Shown: positions 12,501 through 22,950 of the stretch, one piece after another
Position numbering within the stretch: the first letter of the stretch is position 1
Layout of the letters: each line of letters starts with the position of its first letter
From: Erpobdella octoculata
Lineage: Eukaryota > Annelida > Clitellata > Hirudinida > Erpobdellidae
Length of the DNA stretch: 64,000 nt
Reading direction: 5' to 3'
NCBI GenBank assembly: GCA_963978895.1
Contig: OZ022238.1
Location: 34,964,270 to 35,028,269 of the forward strand
The notes under the pieces: model-generated
The model's input: only the letters and a program-made list of their open reading frames with translations
Database searches by the model: none
Told to the model about the DNA's origin: nothing
Program-made: the position numbers and the translations under genes

Positions 12501-15500
12501 CTTTGAGTTATTAAGTAAATATTGATCATAAATTTTTACCTCGCTAGGTTATCCCGTCATGATCAAAGCTTCAGCAGGCGGAGGTGGAAAAGGTTTAAGA
12601 ATTGCTTGGAATGATAAGGAGTGCAGGTGATTGTATTTATTTAGTATTTTTGTTTAATTAATTTATATATTTATTTAGTATTTTTGTTTGATGGTTTTTA
12701 ATTAATTTATATATTTATTTAGTATTTTTGTTTGATGGTTTTTAATTAATTTATATATTTATTTAGTATTTTTGTTTGATGGTTTTTAATTAATTTATAT
12801 ATTTATTTAATATTTTTGTTTGATGGTTTTTAATTAATGTATGTATTTATTTTGTGTTTTTAAACAGGAGTTCGTTCAAACTTTCGAAATCAGAAGCAGC
12901 TTCGATTTACAACGACGACAGAATGTTAATAGAAAAGTACATAGATAATCCTCGTCACATCGAGGTGCAGGTTCTCTGCGACTCTCATGGAAATGCCATC
13001 TATTTGAATGAAAGGGAATGCTCCATTCAGAGAAGAAATCAAAAAGTTATTGAAGAAGCGCCAAGGTACTGATCAGTTTAAATTAGAATAACCTTTTATT
13101 GTTATAGTAATAATTACTTATTGGTTCTTCATCATAATTAATAATTGTAATAATAAATAGTATTTATTAACATAGTTATTATCATATCAATTTTTGCTAT
13201 CAGTCAAACAATTTTTTATTACCCTATGAAATTGTGTTATTTTTATTTTTAGCACATTTTTGGATCCGGAAACAAGGAAACAGATGGGCGAACAGGCTGT
13301 CATGTTGGCAAAGTCAGTCGGATATTCTTCTGCTGGTCTGTTGAATATTTACAGCTTTGTTTGTTTTCTTTAAAAAATTATTATATAAAATGACAATTAT
13401 AAACTCTGTGATAGAAAAAATAATTTTAAATCCAATTTTATGATTATTCAATTATCAATAGAGTATAGCAAATATGAATGATATTGATTTGGTTTTAAAT
13501 TAACACTATAAATAAAAACTAATGACATTTAATTGTTTAATTATGCAGGTACTGTGGAATTCCTTGTTGATTCTCACAGGAAATTTTATTTCCTTGAGAT
13601 GAACACTCGTTTGCAGGTGGAACATCCGATCACTGAATGCATCACAGGTGTTGATATCGTCCATCAGATGATCAGATCGGCTAAAGGTTCGTGAAACATT
13701 TTTCTGATTTTAATTAAAATTATTTTTAATTATTAAAACCTAATTAACCATAACTCAAATATTTGTTGTTTATTTAAATATAAAAGAGAACTTTTTATTT
13801 ATCTTTCACATCAGGTCACAAACTTCTTTACGAGCAGAAAGACATTCCAATACACGGGTGGGCTTTCGAGTGTCGAGTTTATGCAGAAGTCAGTTTTTGT
13901 ATTTTGTTGGTTTCCTATTTGTTTTTAATTCTTCAGAATCAGCATCTGTGAAGTTTTCATGGGAATTATTAATGATCATTGCATGTAATATCATAGTATT
14001 ATGTATTGTGGTATCGTGGTATTATATATTGGGGTATTATGGTATTTGTATTTTATTTTAGGATCCTTACAAGTCATTTGGTATTCCATCAATTGGAAGA
14101 CTATCAAGATATGTGGAACCAGCTCATATTCCAAATGTAAGTTGTTACATTTTAATTTATTTAATGAGTTTATTGACATTAATGTGTGCTTGCATTAAGG
14201 TTCGATGTGACAGTGGCATCACTGAAGGGAGTGACATTAGTATATATTATGACTCCATGATCTGCAAGGTATTGTCTTGTTATTGATCACTAAAGTGTTT
14301 CTTATTAGAATGTGTTCATTATGAAAATCTTCATCTCAATTTATTCAATTTTATTAATTCTTATATTTAAAATTTTAAAAGAAAATGCTTATCAAGAAAG
14401 AAATAATTTTCTAAATTCAGTCGTTTATATTAAAATAAAGTTGGTCACATACGGTCCAACAAGAAATGAAGCTTTGCACACGATGGCCGAAGCACTGGAT
14501 AGTTATGTCATCAGAGGTGCTGTTTCAATTATTTTCTTAGTTATTTAAATTTCAAACAATCTTCATGTTGAGCTGTTTATTTATGTACAGGTGTGAGGCA
14601 CAATATTCCTCTGTTGCGAGATGTCATCAGTGAGGAGAAATTCATCAAAGGAGATATAAGCACCAAGTACCTGCAACAGGTCTATCCAGATGGGTTCAAA
14701 GGTTGCTGCATTGTTTCAATATTAAAATTAAATGAATGTTTCTTTAACATAATTTATTGCATTAAAATGATTAGCATAATTTATTGCATTAAGTATGATT
14801 ACCAGGTTCTCATATATAAGTAATAAAGCTAAATATTCCAGATCTTCTTTGTCATTTTAGTATCTTTTTATTTCAGGAAAGGTGTTGAACAATGAAGAAA
14901 AGTTGAGGCTCGTTGCCATTGCTGGCTGTGTGAAGGTCAAGGATGACCAGAGCCATACATCCAGGTTTGTTGGTGATGATGATGTTGATCATAGTCATAC
15001 ATCCAGGTTTGTTGGTGATGATGATGATGTTGATCAGAGTATTGATATAATTATGTTAAGTTTTAACATTATATGTTTTGTGATGTAATTATGAAAACTT
15101 GTGATAAATTGTAGTGGAATGATTTTATTTAAACGGTATAAATTTGTGATTTCTTTCCAGTACGGAAGGCTCCTGCAAGGCTACAAATTGGAGCTACGAA
15201 GCAAAATACGGAGATGAACATTTCGATGTTAAAATAAACTTAAAAGATAACATCTTTCATGTTGGTGTATAATAATTGTACTACCAATGATCGATATAAC
15301 TTAAATTTGGAATAAATCATAAATTAATTAAATAAATTAAGGTTGACGTAAACGGTACCCAAGTTACAATCGACAACCAATTTTCTCTCGCTGCTGCCGT
15401 CCTCCATCTTGTAATGAATGGAAAGCCCGAGAAATATCAGGTTCTCGTTTTAGTTAGTTGATAAATATCTTATTGAATGTATTTTTTTAAATATTTTTAT

Positions 15501-16166
15501 TATTTCTAACAGTTGATCGAAAAAGATATCGGTCATGTCAAAATTCAATACCAAGGCACTGTGGTGGGTTATTCTTTCAAAACCGTCAACTTTTTTTATA
15601 AGCTCTTATAGATTTCGTTGCCTTATTATCGTTATTTTTAGTTTGAAGTAAACGTTTTGGAGCGCCACATAGCTGATTTGGCTGAGTACATGCCTAAGAA
15701 GAAGGTTTTGCAGAAGGACACATTGGTTATTGCTCCTATGTCTGGCATGGTTAAGTCCATTGGTGTGAAGATTGGAGACATGGTTTGCATCTTATTTTAT
15801 TTATTCATCATTGTTTTAGTACACAAACTTAAATGAAATTGGATTAAGTAGATGATATTTTGGGATTATGAATGTTGTAAAAATGTGTTGAAATTTATAT
15901 TTCGGAAACAATTTCATAGCAAGTTTTGAGTTGTGTTGCATATTTTAAGGTTTCTGAGGGGCAAGAAGTTCTTGTGTTGGAAGCAATGAAGATGCAGAAC
16001 AGTCTTGTGGCTGCTGTTCAGGGAAAGGTCGGGAACTTTATTTTCAAGTTTTTTTAAATTTATTTTCACCTTTTAGCATCATATTTTTCATTTATAGGTT
16101 AAAAAGTTGAACACCAAGGTTGGAGCAACTGTCACAGCTGAAGATATATTGGTTGAACTCGAATAA
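9512..16166 (+). CDS. PCCA: Propionyl-CoA carboxylase alpha subunit, mitochondrial (22 exons, complete)
   Basis: Biotin-dependent carboxylase subunit of the mitochondrial matrix. It carboxylates biotin with bicarbonate and ATP so the beta subunit can convert propionyl-CoA to methylmalonyl-CoA in odd-chain fatty acid, Ile, Val, Met and Thr breakdown. Exons, all with AG/GT borders and consistent phases: 9512-9562, 9688-9783, 9854-9970, 10060-10173, 10237-10290, 10528-10720, 12548-12626, 12868-13065, 13253-13335, 13549-13686, 13815-13888, 14062-14136, 14200-14268, 14441-14516, 14591-14701, 14877-14964, 15161-15260, 15342-15440, 15513-15563, 15642-15782, 15950-16027, 16098-16166. These sum to 717 codons plus stop (human about 728). 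Exon 1 is basic and Ser/Arg-rich, as for a mitochondrial presequence. Visible motifs: [25 protein letters not shown], the ATP-grasp glycine loop [39 protein letters not shown] and the biotinyl-lysine site EAMKMQN near the C-terminus. The largest intron (after exon 6) carries a SINE and a hairpin. The region after exon 16 aligns least well with the human protein. Confidence 0.97.
10746..10904 (-). mobile_element. SINE-like element with poly(A), copy 1 (in PCCA intron 6)
   Basis: One of three copies (others 24254-24435 and 29572-29747) sharing ataatagt..agtcct..acacc, aagtacttcctgtcgtggat and ctccaggcttgggactggc. On the minus strand it ends in a short A-run. It is flanked by a 12-bp direct repeat tattcaatacta (10734-10745 and 10905-10916), which is a target-site duplication. 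Confidence 0.85.
11474..11520. repeat. Perfect 23-bp inverted repeat (hairpin) in PCCA intron 6
   Basis: The arm ttgagtcacctttaaattag plus aca is followed by one base and its exact reverse complement. It may be a small foldback relic; no function is implied. Confidence 0.85.
12640..12858. repeat. 44-bp tandem repeat next to PCCA exon 8
   Basis: The string gatggttttt recurs at 12690, 12734, 12778 and 12822, a 44-bp period. Units are made of attaatttatatatttattt and agtatttttgttt. The array runs nearly up to the splice acceptor at 12867 and supplies part of the AT-rich tract upstream of it. Confidence 0.85.
14949..15010 (+). repeat. Tandem duplication containing the splice donor of PCCA exon 16
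   Basis: catacatccag|gtttgttggtgatgatgatg occurs twice, with donors after 14964 and 15006, 42 bp apart. The 42 bp are open in the PCCA frame (14 codons, Asp-rich), so either donor keeps the frame. Confidence 0.8.
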
Positions 16167-17660
16167 GTTGCAGTCATCAATTTATTTGCTTATTGTTTAT
16201 CAAGTCATGCAATTGCCTCTATATTTGTATTAACTTTTGAGTTATATTTTTGTTAATAAGGAGTTATTATCGCATTTAACTACATGTCTAATTTTGCTGC
16301 TGACGAAGTGCCTTCAGAAAATTTCTTCAAATATTATATTTGTAAATTATTCATACAATCGTGCCTTGATGATGGTTTTTCATTTCTGCATAATATTTTT
16401 GAATTGATAGTAAGTGAAAGACATAATAAGTTAAGGAGTCTTTATAAGAGATATTCTAGATCAATGTTCGTCTATTTTTCTGTATATCATAATTGTGAAA
16501 AAAGATTATTTCAAGTCCATTTTTCTTTTATTAGTGATTGTGGGCAGAGTTGAGCAAAAGGTAAACATGGTGAAAAATACATAATATCAAGAATTTGTTT
16601 ATATGTTCTGTGGTTTAAACTTTTGGTTGGAAAATAAGTTTCACTAACATAAATTCTGTGACAGCGGATTTCCGTTCATTTTACCATGTTTTAGTCACAA
16701 TATGCTAATATTATAGCTGTCCGCTCCTGAAACTTCGACCAAAAAGCCATGCGGGTTTTATGCACTGCGCATTCTTCATGTTTTTTAAACACTTTTTCTT
16801 TTTCTTACACACCGCCATCCTCCAATTTGTGAAAACTAGCTTCAATTAAGGCAGTATCAACTTTCGGCCTGTCTGCGGTGGAAACTGCGACAGGGAAAAC
16901 AAAAGTGGCTTTTTTCAATGAAAACTCTAAGTCATTTCGGCAAAGCCTTGGGGGGGGGGAAATGTTTATCAAACATACACATTCCAAAATTTTATTTTTT
17001 CCCAAAATAGAAAAGAGCCAACAACCAAGTCGTAGAAACTTTTTCAAAACTTTATGCACTCTTTCCTTCCAAAAAAAACTAATGACTGGAGAAGAAGGTA
17101 AGTTGTAGGCAGTGGAAGAATTATCGTGTAACGTCATGCGTCGCCGTTCCCTCCTCTCAAAAACCAACTTTTTTTATTAATATATCATTGATTTGCAAGC
17201 TGTTAAACATATTTGTCTAAACAAAATGGTTTATTATACAGTTACAAGGGAGTACAGCCTACAATAAAATTTCTTTGATTCAGTGAGAATTGACAAAATT
17301 CAAGAAATGAATTTTACATTGTTCATAAATTTGCAGAACAAATGAATGTAGTTGATGAAAAATAAGCAATTCCACAGGTGTGTAATGAAAGTTATTACGC
17401 AATTGCACACTGTTCGTCTCAAAGATAAAAAATGTGGGGCTGTAATCGAAAAATAATATATATTTTGAAAATATTCGTCATTTTTGACGGGCTGTCTCTA
17501 GTACATAATGAGATTAATATTATGGCCTGGTAAGATAAATCTGAAGAGATTCAATGAGGGCGAAACCCTGAAGTCGCCAATTTATAGCACTAAGTCAAAC
17601 CAAACCTAGTCACTTCTTTGAACTATCACAGGACATTTTCGAGTTTAGAAACAAAACCAT
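16167..17660. other. PCCA 3' flank and intergenic spacer
   Basis: Contains the presumed PCCA 3' UTR and AT-rich DNA. Frames at 16284-16553 and 16805-17167 show no domain and no splice context, and are treated as chance ORFs. A short G run lies at about 16951. Confidence 0.5.
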
Positions 17661-17664
17661 CCAT

Positions 17665-17670
17665 TTTATT
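17665..17670 (-). terminator. AATAAA polyadenylation signal for the glycosyltransferase gene
   Basis: The plus strand tttatt reads AATAAA on the minus strand, about 67 bases after the stop codon at 17737. Confidence 0.5.
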
Positions 17671-17736
17671 GTATAATTTAAATTATCACATCAAGTCCCA
17701 TGCAATCACAGGAATTACAGCAAAAAAGTTATAAAA

Positions 17737-18798
17737 TTATTGAGATAATTTGTCGAGATCACGTTGTTCTTTCCACACGTGGTGAAGAAGTTCAGGATCT
17801 TTAAAACCATGAGCAGCTATGAGTTTTCTAAATTTAAACTTATCATAGGCAAGCTCGTGATAGTGTAAATTTTCATTGTGCTGAAGTCTCAGACCCAACT
17901 TATAAGCAACAATACCTAAATAGACATCATCAAATCTGATGACTTTGACAAATTGCATAGCTGCATACAGTTTTTCTGCTGTCATCATAGGCACGAAGAA
18001 CGAACCAGCCGTAACATAATCTGGCCAGAATCTGTATGGATATTCTTCTAAGCTGATGTACCATTTACTTGTTTTTACTCTAAAAGGCATGGCATTTCTC
18101 CAAACATATCCAATTATTAAATTGGCTAAATCAGTTTCTTTCACTTTGTGCAACAGCTGAAGAGCTCGGTTGATGTTCATGTAGTAATCATCATCAAAGA
18201 AAGCAACAAACTTTGCATTGTCGCAGAACTCAACAGCCCATTGGAAGCCCATCATCATTTTTAAGGTATTGTTAAAGTAGGTGTCAATAAAAAACTGTTG
18301 TACAATGTCATCATAGTCTTGCTGTTCTAAACCGATCCTATGTTGAAGATTCTTGTCCCACGGTTGAACTCCAAGCAAGAATACCCTCCTGATATTTTGT
18401 GCACCTATGCCGTACTGTCTGCCCCATGTCCTCCGAATCATCTGACGCTGCTCAAAGTTTTCAAGCCTCGATTTTATAAGGATTAAAAGAAAAACATCAT
18501 CTTGTGCACCATCTTCATCCCTGCACTTCTTATCTGAATTGAGCACAAAAGGGTAGGAATGTTTATCATTGAGTGGTTCGATGCCTGTCGGTTCTCCATT
18601 CATAACCTTGTCTACGACTGCTTTCATATCAATTTCAAGAGGATATTGGAAACGACTAAATGGAACTGTTCGAATATATTCATAGACATTATACTGATAA
18701 AAATAATAAGAAATCAGAAACAATAAAAACAGCGTAACAAGGCGAGGTCCTGATGAAATCTTCCTACAAAACGTGAACTTGTAAGGGTCAACTTTCAT
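17737..18798 (-). CDS. brn: Brainiac-like beta-1,3-glycosyltransferase (GT31), type II Golgi membrane protein
   Basis: 353 residues. The Met at 18796-18798 is preferred because tttcag directly precedes it, so the upstream frame (20 more codons) is probably intron and the first exon is non-coding. N-terminal basic residues (about 1-20) are followed by a membrane anchor (RLVTLFLLFLISYYFY) and a stem. GT31 motifs follow: RQMIRRTWG, RRVFLLGV, the metal-binding acidic triplet FFDDDYYMN, then SKWYISLEEYPYRFWPDYV, TAGSFFVP and RFDDVYLGIVAYKLG. The last three are characteristic of brainiac, which adds GlcNAc to mannosyl-glucosylceramide in Drosophila; B3GNT/B3GALT paralogues have other loops. Substrate here is inferred. 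Length is slightly above the fly protein. The CDS has no intron. Confidence 0.88.
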   Translation of the reverse strand: MKVDPYKFTFCRKISSGPRLVTLFLLFLISYYFYQYNVYEYIRTVPFSRFQYPLEIDMKAVVDKVMNGEPTGIEPLNDKHSYPFVLNSDKKCRDEDGAQDDVFLLILIKSRLENFEQRQMIRRTWGRQYGIGAQNIRRVFLLGVQPWDKNLQHRIGLEQQDYDDIVQQFFIDTYFNNTLKMMMGFQWAVEFCDNAKFVAFFDDDYYMNINRALQLLHKVKETDLANLIIGYVWRNAMPFRVKTSKWYISLEEYPYRFWPDYVTAGSFFVPMMTAEKLYAAMQFVKVIRFDDVYLGIVAYKLGLRLQHNENLHYHELAYDKFKFRKLIAAHGFKDPELLHHVWKEQRDLDKLSQ

Positions 18799-18939
18799 CT
18801 GAAACAAAAATAAAAACCTATAAGAAAATGTTTTGTTATCTATGACCATTTTTATCAATTTATATCTCCATTTTAAATTGATAATTTCAAAGGCAAAAAA
18901 TTAATTTTGATTTGACCTAACACAAACCACCACAAAAAT

Positions 18940-20300
18940 TCATAACTTTTAGACACAAATTGAGAAAACCACTAGTTTTTCTTAAGTATTATCGGAATCA
19001 GTATGGTTTTCTCCCAGCAAGATCTACGACCTTGCAGATCTTGAAGTTTCTTGATAAACTGACAGAGGCAATTGATTTAAACAAAGTTGCTGATGTCTTA
19101 TACACAGATCTGGAAAAGACTTTTCGACAAAATATCTCACTGCAGGCTTTTATATAAATTGGAACAATATTGGGGTACATAGAAAACTGCTTCGATGGAT
19201 CGAAAATTATCTAAAGGGAAGAACCTTTAAAGTCAGATTAACGAGGATTTTTCACAGCAACTGCCGGTTTCCAGCGGGGTTCCTCAGGGAAGTGTTTTGG
19301 GGCCTTTACTGTTTATTGTCTATATTAATGATATACAGATGTCATGTGAAAACTTTTTTCTATTTGCTGACGATGCAAAGTTTTACCCGGTTATTGAAGG
19401 CACTGACGATGTTTCAGAATTGCAAGCAAACATTAACAAAGCAATGGAATGGTTTTGTAGATGCAGAATGAGTGTTAATTTAAATAAATGTTGTCTATTG
19501 AGAGTGGGGAGAAAAAAGCAAGAGGTAGCCTACAAACTGTTGGATATAGCAGGAGTGAGCCATGAAATATCAATGACGAATAGTGTTTCAGATCTTGGTG
19601 TTGTGATTGATGCGGGAGCATATTGAAAAAAGACTTAAAAAGAGCAAATAAAGCCAACAGCTTGCTGGGAGAGATTGCAAGAAATTTCAAATATTTATCA
19701 GAGAATACATTTGTGTGCCTTTATAAATCTCTGGTTAGATCTCAGTTGGAGTATGCAGTCCCGGTGTGGAATCCATATAAGCTAGGCCTAATAAAAGCGA
19801 TAGAGAAAGTCCAAAGAAGGGCAAAAGGCTTGTCCTAGCATGTAAAGGTCTGAGCTATGTAGAAAGATGTAAAGGTCTGAAACTGCATTCGTTGGTGTAT
19901 AGAAGGAGACGGGCAGACCTAATCTTGCTCTATGATATGATGTCTGGTGGAGTGCGGGAGGAGCATTGCCCTGTTGTGAAACTTTGCAGTGAAGAAAGAA
20001 CGAGGGGACACGATTACATTTGTTAACCATGTTAGCACATAAAGACTGACGAATGTTTTTCTTCAGCAATAGAATTGTGGCTGACTGGAACAGTATGCCA
20101 AGTAAAGTTGTTGAGGCATCAAACATTGCTGTGTTTAAGACTTTGCTTGACGATTACTATGGTGACTTAGTTTATAACTGCTAATGTTTTTCAGTTTTGC
20201 TTTTTCAGTAGAATTTTGACTGTTTTTTGTTCGTTTGTATTATTTCATGTATTTCTTTTTTCGATGAGGGGCATGTTCGTGCTGAGTTTTATAATAAAAA
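18940..20300 (+). pseudogene. Decayed LINE (CR1/jockey-like) reverse transcriptase, 3' part
   Basis: Frames in series with stops and shifts: NQYGFLPARSTTLQILKFL (18999 on), VSSGVPQGSVLGPLLFIVYI (19271 on), FADDAKFYPV with the catalytic FADD box (about 19363), then SLVRSQLEYAVPVWNPY (19727 on). The 3' end is a run of A at about 20296. At least four frame breaks make it inactive. It lies just upstream of the glycosyltransferase gene's 5' end, divergently oriented. Confidence 0.85.
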
Positions 20301-20689
20301 AAAATTATGTAATTATTTTCATTGCCAAAAATTATAAAAAATTAGATGACAGATTTTAATGTTTAAAAAAACTTATTTTAGAATATATAAATTTTGATAA
20401 CATTTTGGTGTAGTTACCAGTCAGTCACAAAACTACAATAAAAAGCTCAGTATAATTAAATTTCCAGATTTTAAAAATCACATTTAGCATTATCTTTCCA
20501 CAATTCCTTTAAAAAATACTGGGGCATACTGAACCCACCCCCCCCCCCCGAAAACTTGACGAAATTAATTTAGAAGTGACGCGCGTGCCTGTGTATTGGG
20601 TTGTTTTTCAATTCTTTCCTCGATGTATATTCTCTATTATGTCTCTAATATTTTGTGCGCTTTGCACATCTCTATTGTTGTGGTCAGAG

Positions 20690-20820
20690 TTGTCCATGGG
20701 TCCAATTTTGAAGACCCGACCCGCTAGAAAATTTGACTCGACCCGACCTATTTTTTCATTTTGTGACCAGACCCGACCCACTTGTTTTAGACCCGAACCG
20801 ACCGATTTTTTTTCCATCTA
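20690..20820. repeat. acccgaccc-rich subterminal array of a hAT-type element
   Basis: Repeated gacccgaccc/cccgaaccga units following gttgtccatgggtcc. Similar CCCGAACCC arrays mark both ends of the hAT element at 30938-35585. This is probably the left end belonging to the hAT remnant that follows. Confidence 0.55.
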
Positions 20821-20949
20821 TTATTTATTTATTTTTATTTATAACATTCACAAATGGCAGGGCCAACGGCAACTTACACCATTTGAATGGCAATATAAAC
20901 AGAAAAAGAGTAATTCAAAACAGAAAACGAAATCAAAAATGAAATGATT

Positions 20950-21419
20950 TGCCCAAAAAGAGCGAGTCTGCATTCAGAATCAACAACTGCTTACAAAGTT
21001 TCTTGACCAAAGATCCTTCATTGACCTAGAGGAGACACTCAAGTACTACGCCTGTGACCTTGGTCACATATCTGCTGTTCATGGTGAATACTTCCGCTGG
21101 AAAGCCAAATGGTCGAATGTCCGATTGGCAGAGTGGCCACCTACCGCAGTTGATGTTCTGCAACATTGTGAGGATTCCATATACCGGCAGATAAATACGC
21201 TGCTAAAACTCTTCATCACGTTGCCCCTTTCATTCGCAACAGCCGAGAGATCCTTCTCAACTTTGAGCAGACTCAAATCTTATCAACGCACCACAATGGG
21301 CCAGACAAGGCCGAACGGGCTTACCCAGAATACCATCAATTGTGACCTTCACATTAATAAAAAAGCCATCATCGACATTTTTTTGCAGAAAAAATGTCTA
21401 CTGAATTTGATATTGTAAT
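20950..21419 (+). pseudogene. hAT transposase C-terminus (hATC domain) remnant
   Basis: The frame continues from at least 20960 to a stop at 21416-21418. It shows LLKLFITLPLSFATAERSFS, TLSRLKSYQRTTMGQTR and NGLTQN, the hATC dimerisation and RNase H-like C-terminal signature of ZMYM1/52K-repressor-like hAT proteins. Everything N-terminal to it is missing. The sequence ttgcgccacta at about 21574 may be the right terminal repeat. Confidence 0.8.
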
Positions 21420-22228
21420 AAACTGTTTCAATTTAAATGTCTTTTGGTTTGTTGTTATTAATTATTACTGAAAATGTCGTTAACCCTTGGCTTTTGTGGG
21501 TCGTAAACTTTTCAGAAAACTCCTTACTAATCAGTTTCTCCCCCCGTGCCCCCTCCCCCCAAAAATTTCTGGTTGCGCCACTAGGCAGGTGGTGCTTATA
21601 TAAAACTTTACCTGATATTTTGTTTTATAGCCGAAATAATTCATTCCACTAAACTAAAAGATTACCTTGGTTATTTTACAGTTGCGCTTCGCTTACTAGT
21701 CACTGTCAAAAGTGTCAAGTGAAGTGTCAATAGAATTGAATAGAATAGATTCTACGTAGTAAAATCTACAATAATTTAAACTCTACTTTATCAAAAAGCA
21801 ACTTCTCTAACCTTTAATAGTTTAAGACATATTTTATAGTTTTATGGTAGAGTCTGGGACACTTTTTATTTCATTACTAACACGCGCCGAAAAACAGTGA
21901 CTGTATGTAAATAACAGTGCTCAAAAGTTAATTAAGGTAATTAAAGTTTTTTACGCGATATTTTTCGTAGGTGGAATTTTTCTAGGACTTAATTCTGTCA
22001 TGCGATCAAGCAAATCACTATTATTTGTATAGCGCTATTTGCGTGGCGTTCAATAGCGCTCGGTCATCAATTGAGCAATTAAGCTGGTGGGGGGATGCAT
22101 GCCCAATGGTGGGACCGCGCCTGGCTAGAACTGAAACTAATACGTAGTGGCAACCAGGGGTGCCCAGAGGGGGAAAAAACATTCCCCTGAGCTTTAGTTT
22201 TACGGTTAAAAAAGTTTCAGATGTGTAG
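21420..22228. other. Intergenic, no gene seen
   Basis: Includes the possible hAT end at about 21540-21590 (C-rich, then ggttgcgccac) and unassigned AT-rich DNA. The G-rich gggaccgcg..cctgg stretch near 22110 has no coding support. Confidence 0.4.
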
Positions 22229-22950
22229 ATAAGATAAGATGAGATGAGATGAGATGAGATGAGATGAGATGAGATGAGATGAGATGAGATGAGATGAGAT
22301 GAGATGAGATGAGATGAGATGAGATGAGATGAGATGAGATGAGATGAGATGAGATGAGATGAGATGAGATGAGATGAGATGAGATGAGATGAGATGAGAT
22401 GAGATGAGATGAGATGAGATGAGATGAGATGAGATGAGATGAGATGAGATGAGATGAGATGAGATGAGATGAGATGAGATGAGATGAGATGAGATGAGAT
22501 GAGATGAGATGAGATGAGATGAGATGAGATGAGATGAGATGAGATGAGATGAGATGAGATGAGATGAGATGAGATGAGATGAGATGAGATGAGATGAGAT
22601 GAGATGAGATGAGATGAGATGAGATGAGATGAGATGAGATGAGATGAGATGAGATGAGATGAGATGAGATGAGATGAGATGAGATGAGATGAGATGAGAT
22701 GAGATGAGATGAGATGAGATGAGATGAGATGAGATGAGATGAGATGAGATGAGATGAGATGAGATGAGATGAGATGAGATGAGATGAGATGAGATGAGAT
22801 GAGATGAGATGAGATGAGATGAGATGAGATGAGATGAGATGAGATGAGATGAGATGAGATGAGATGAGATGAGATGAGATGAGATGAGATGAGATGAGAT
22901 GAGATGAGATGAGATGAGATGAGATGAGATGAGATGAGATGAGATGAGAT
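22229..22950. repeat. (GAGAT)n pentanucleotide array, about 144 copies
   Basis: 722 bp, almost perfect apart from an aagat variant at the left end. It directly abuts the 3' end of the LINE at 22951 and is best read as that LINE's (ATCTC)n tail after expansion. Confidence 0.95.

Noticed and set aside
16805..17167. 120-codon minus-strand ORF
   Set aside because: No domain, no splice context, and no similarity to either flanking gene.
17530..17580. Hammerhead-like string ctgaagag...gcgaaaccctgaagtcg
   Set aside because: CUGAAGAG and CGAAAC are present, but no stem II or stem I pairing could be drawn and stem III is weak.
22229..22950. Possible CRISPR or satellite with spacers
   Set aside because: Head-to-tail five-base units with no spacers; eukaryotic context.
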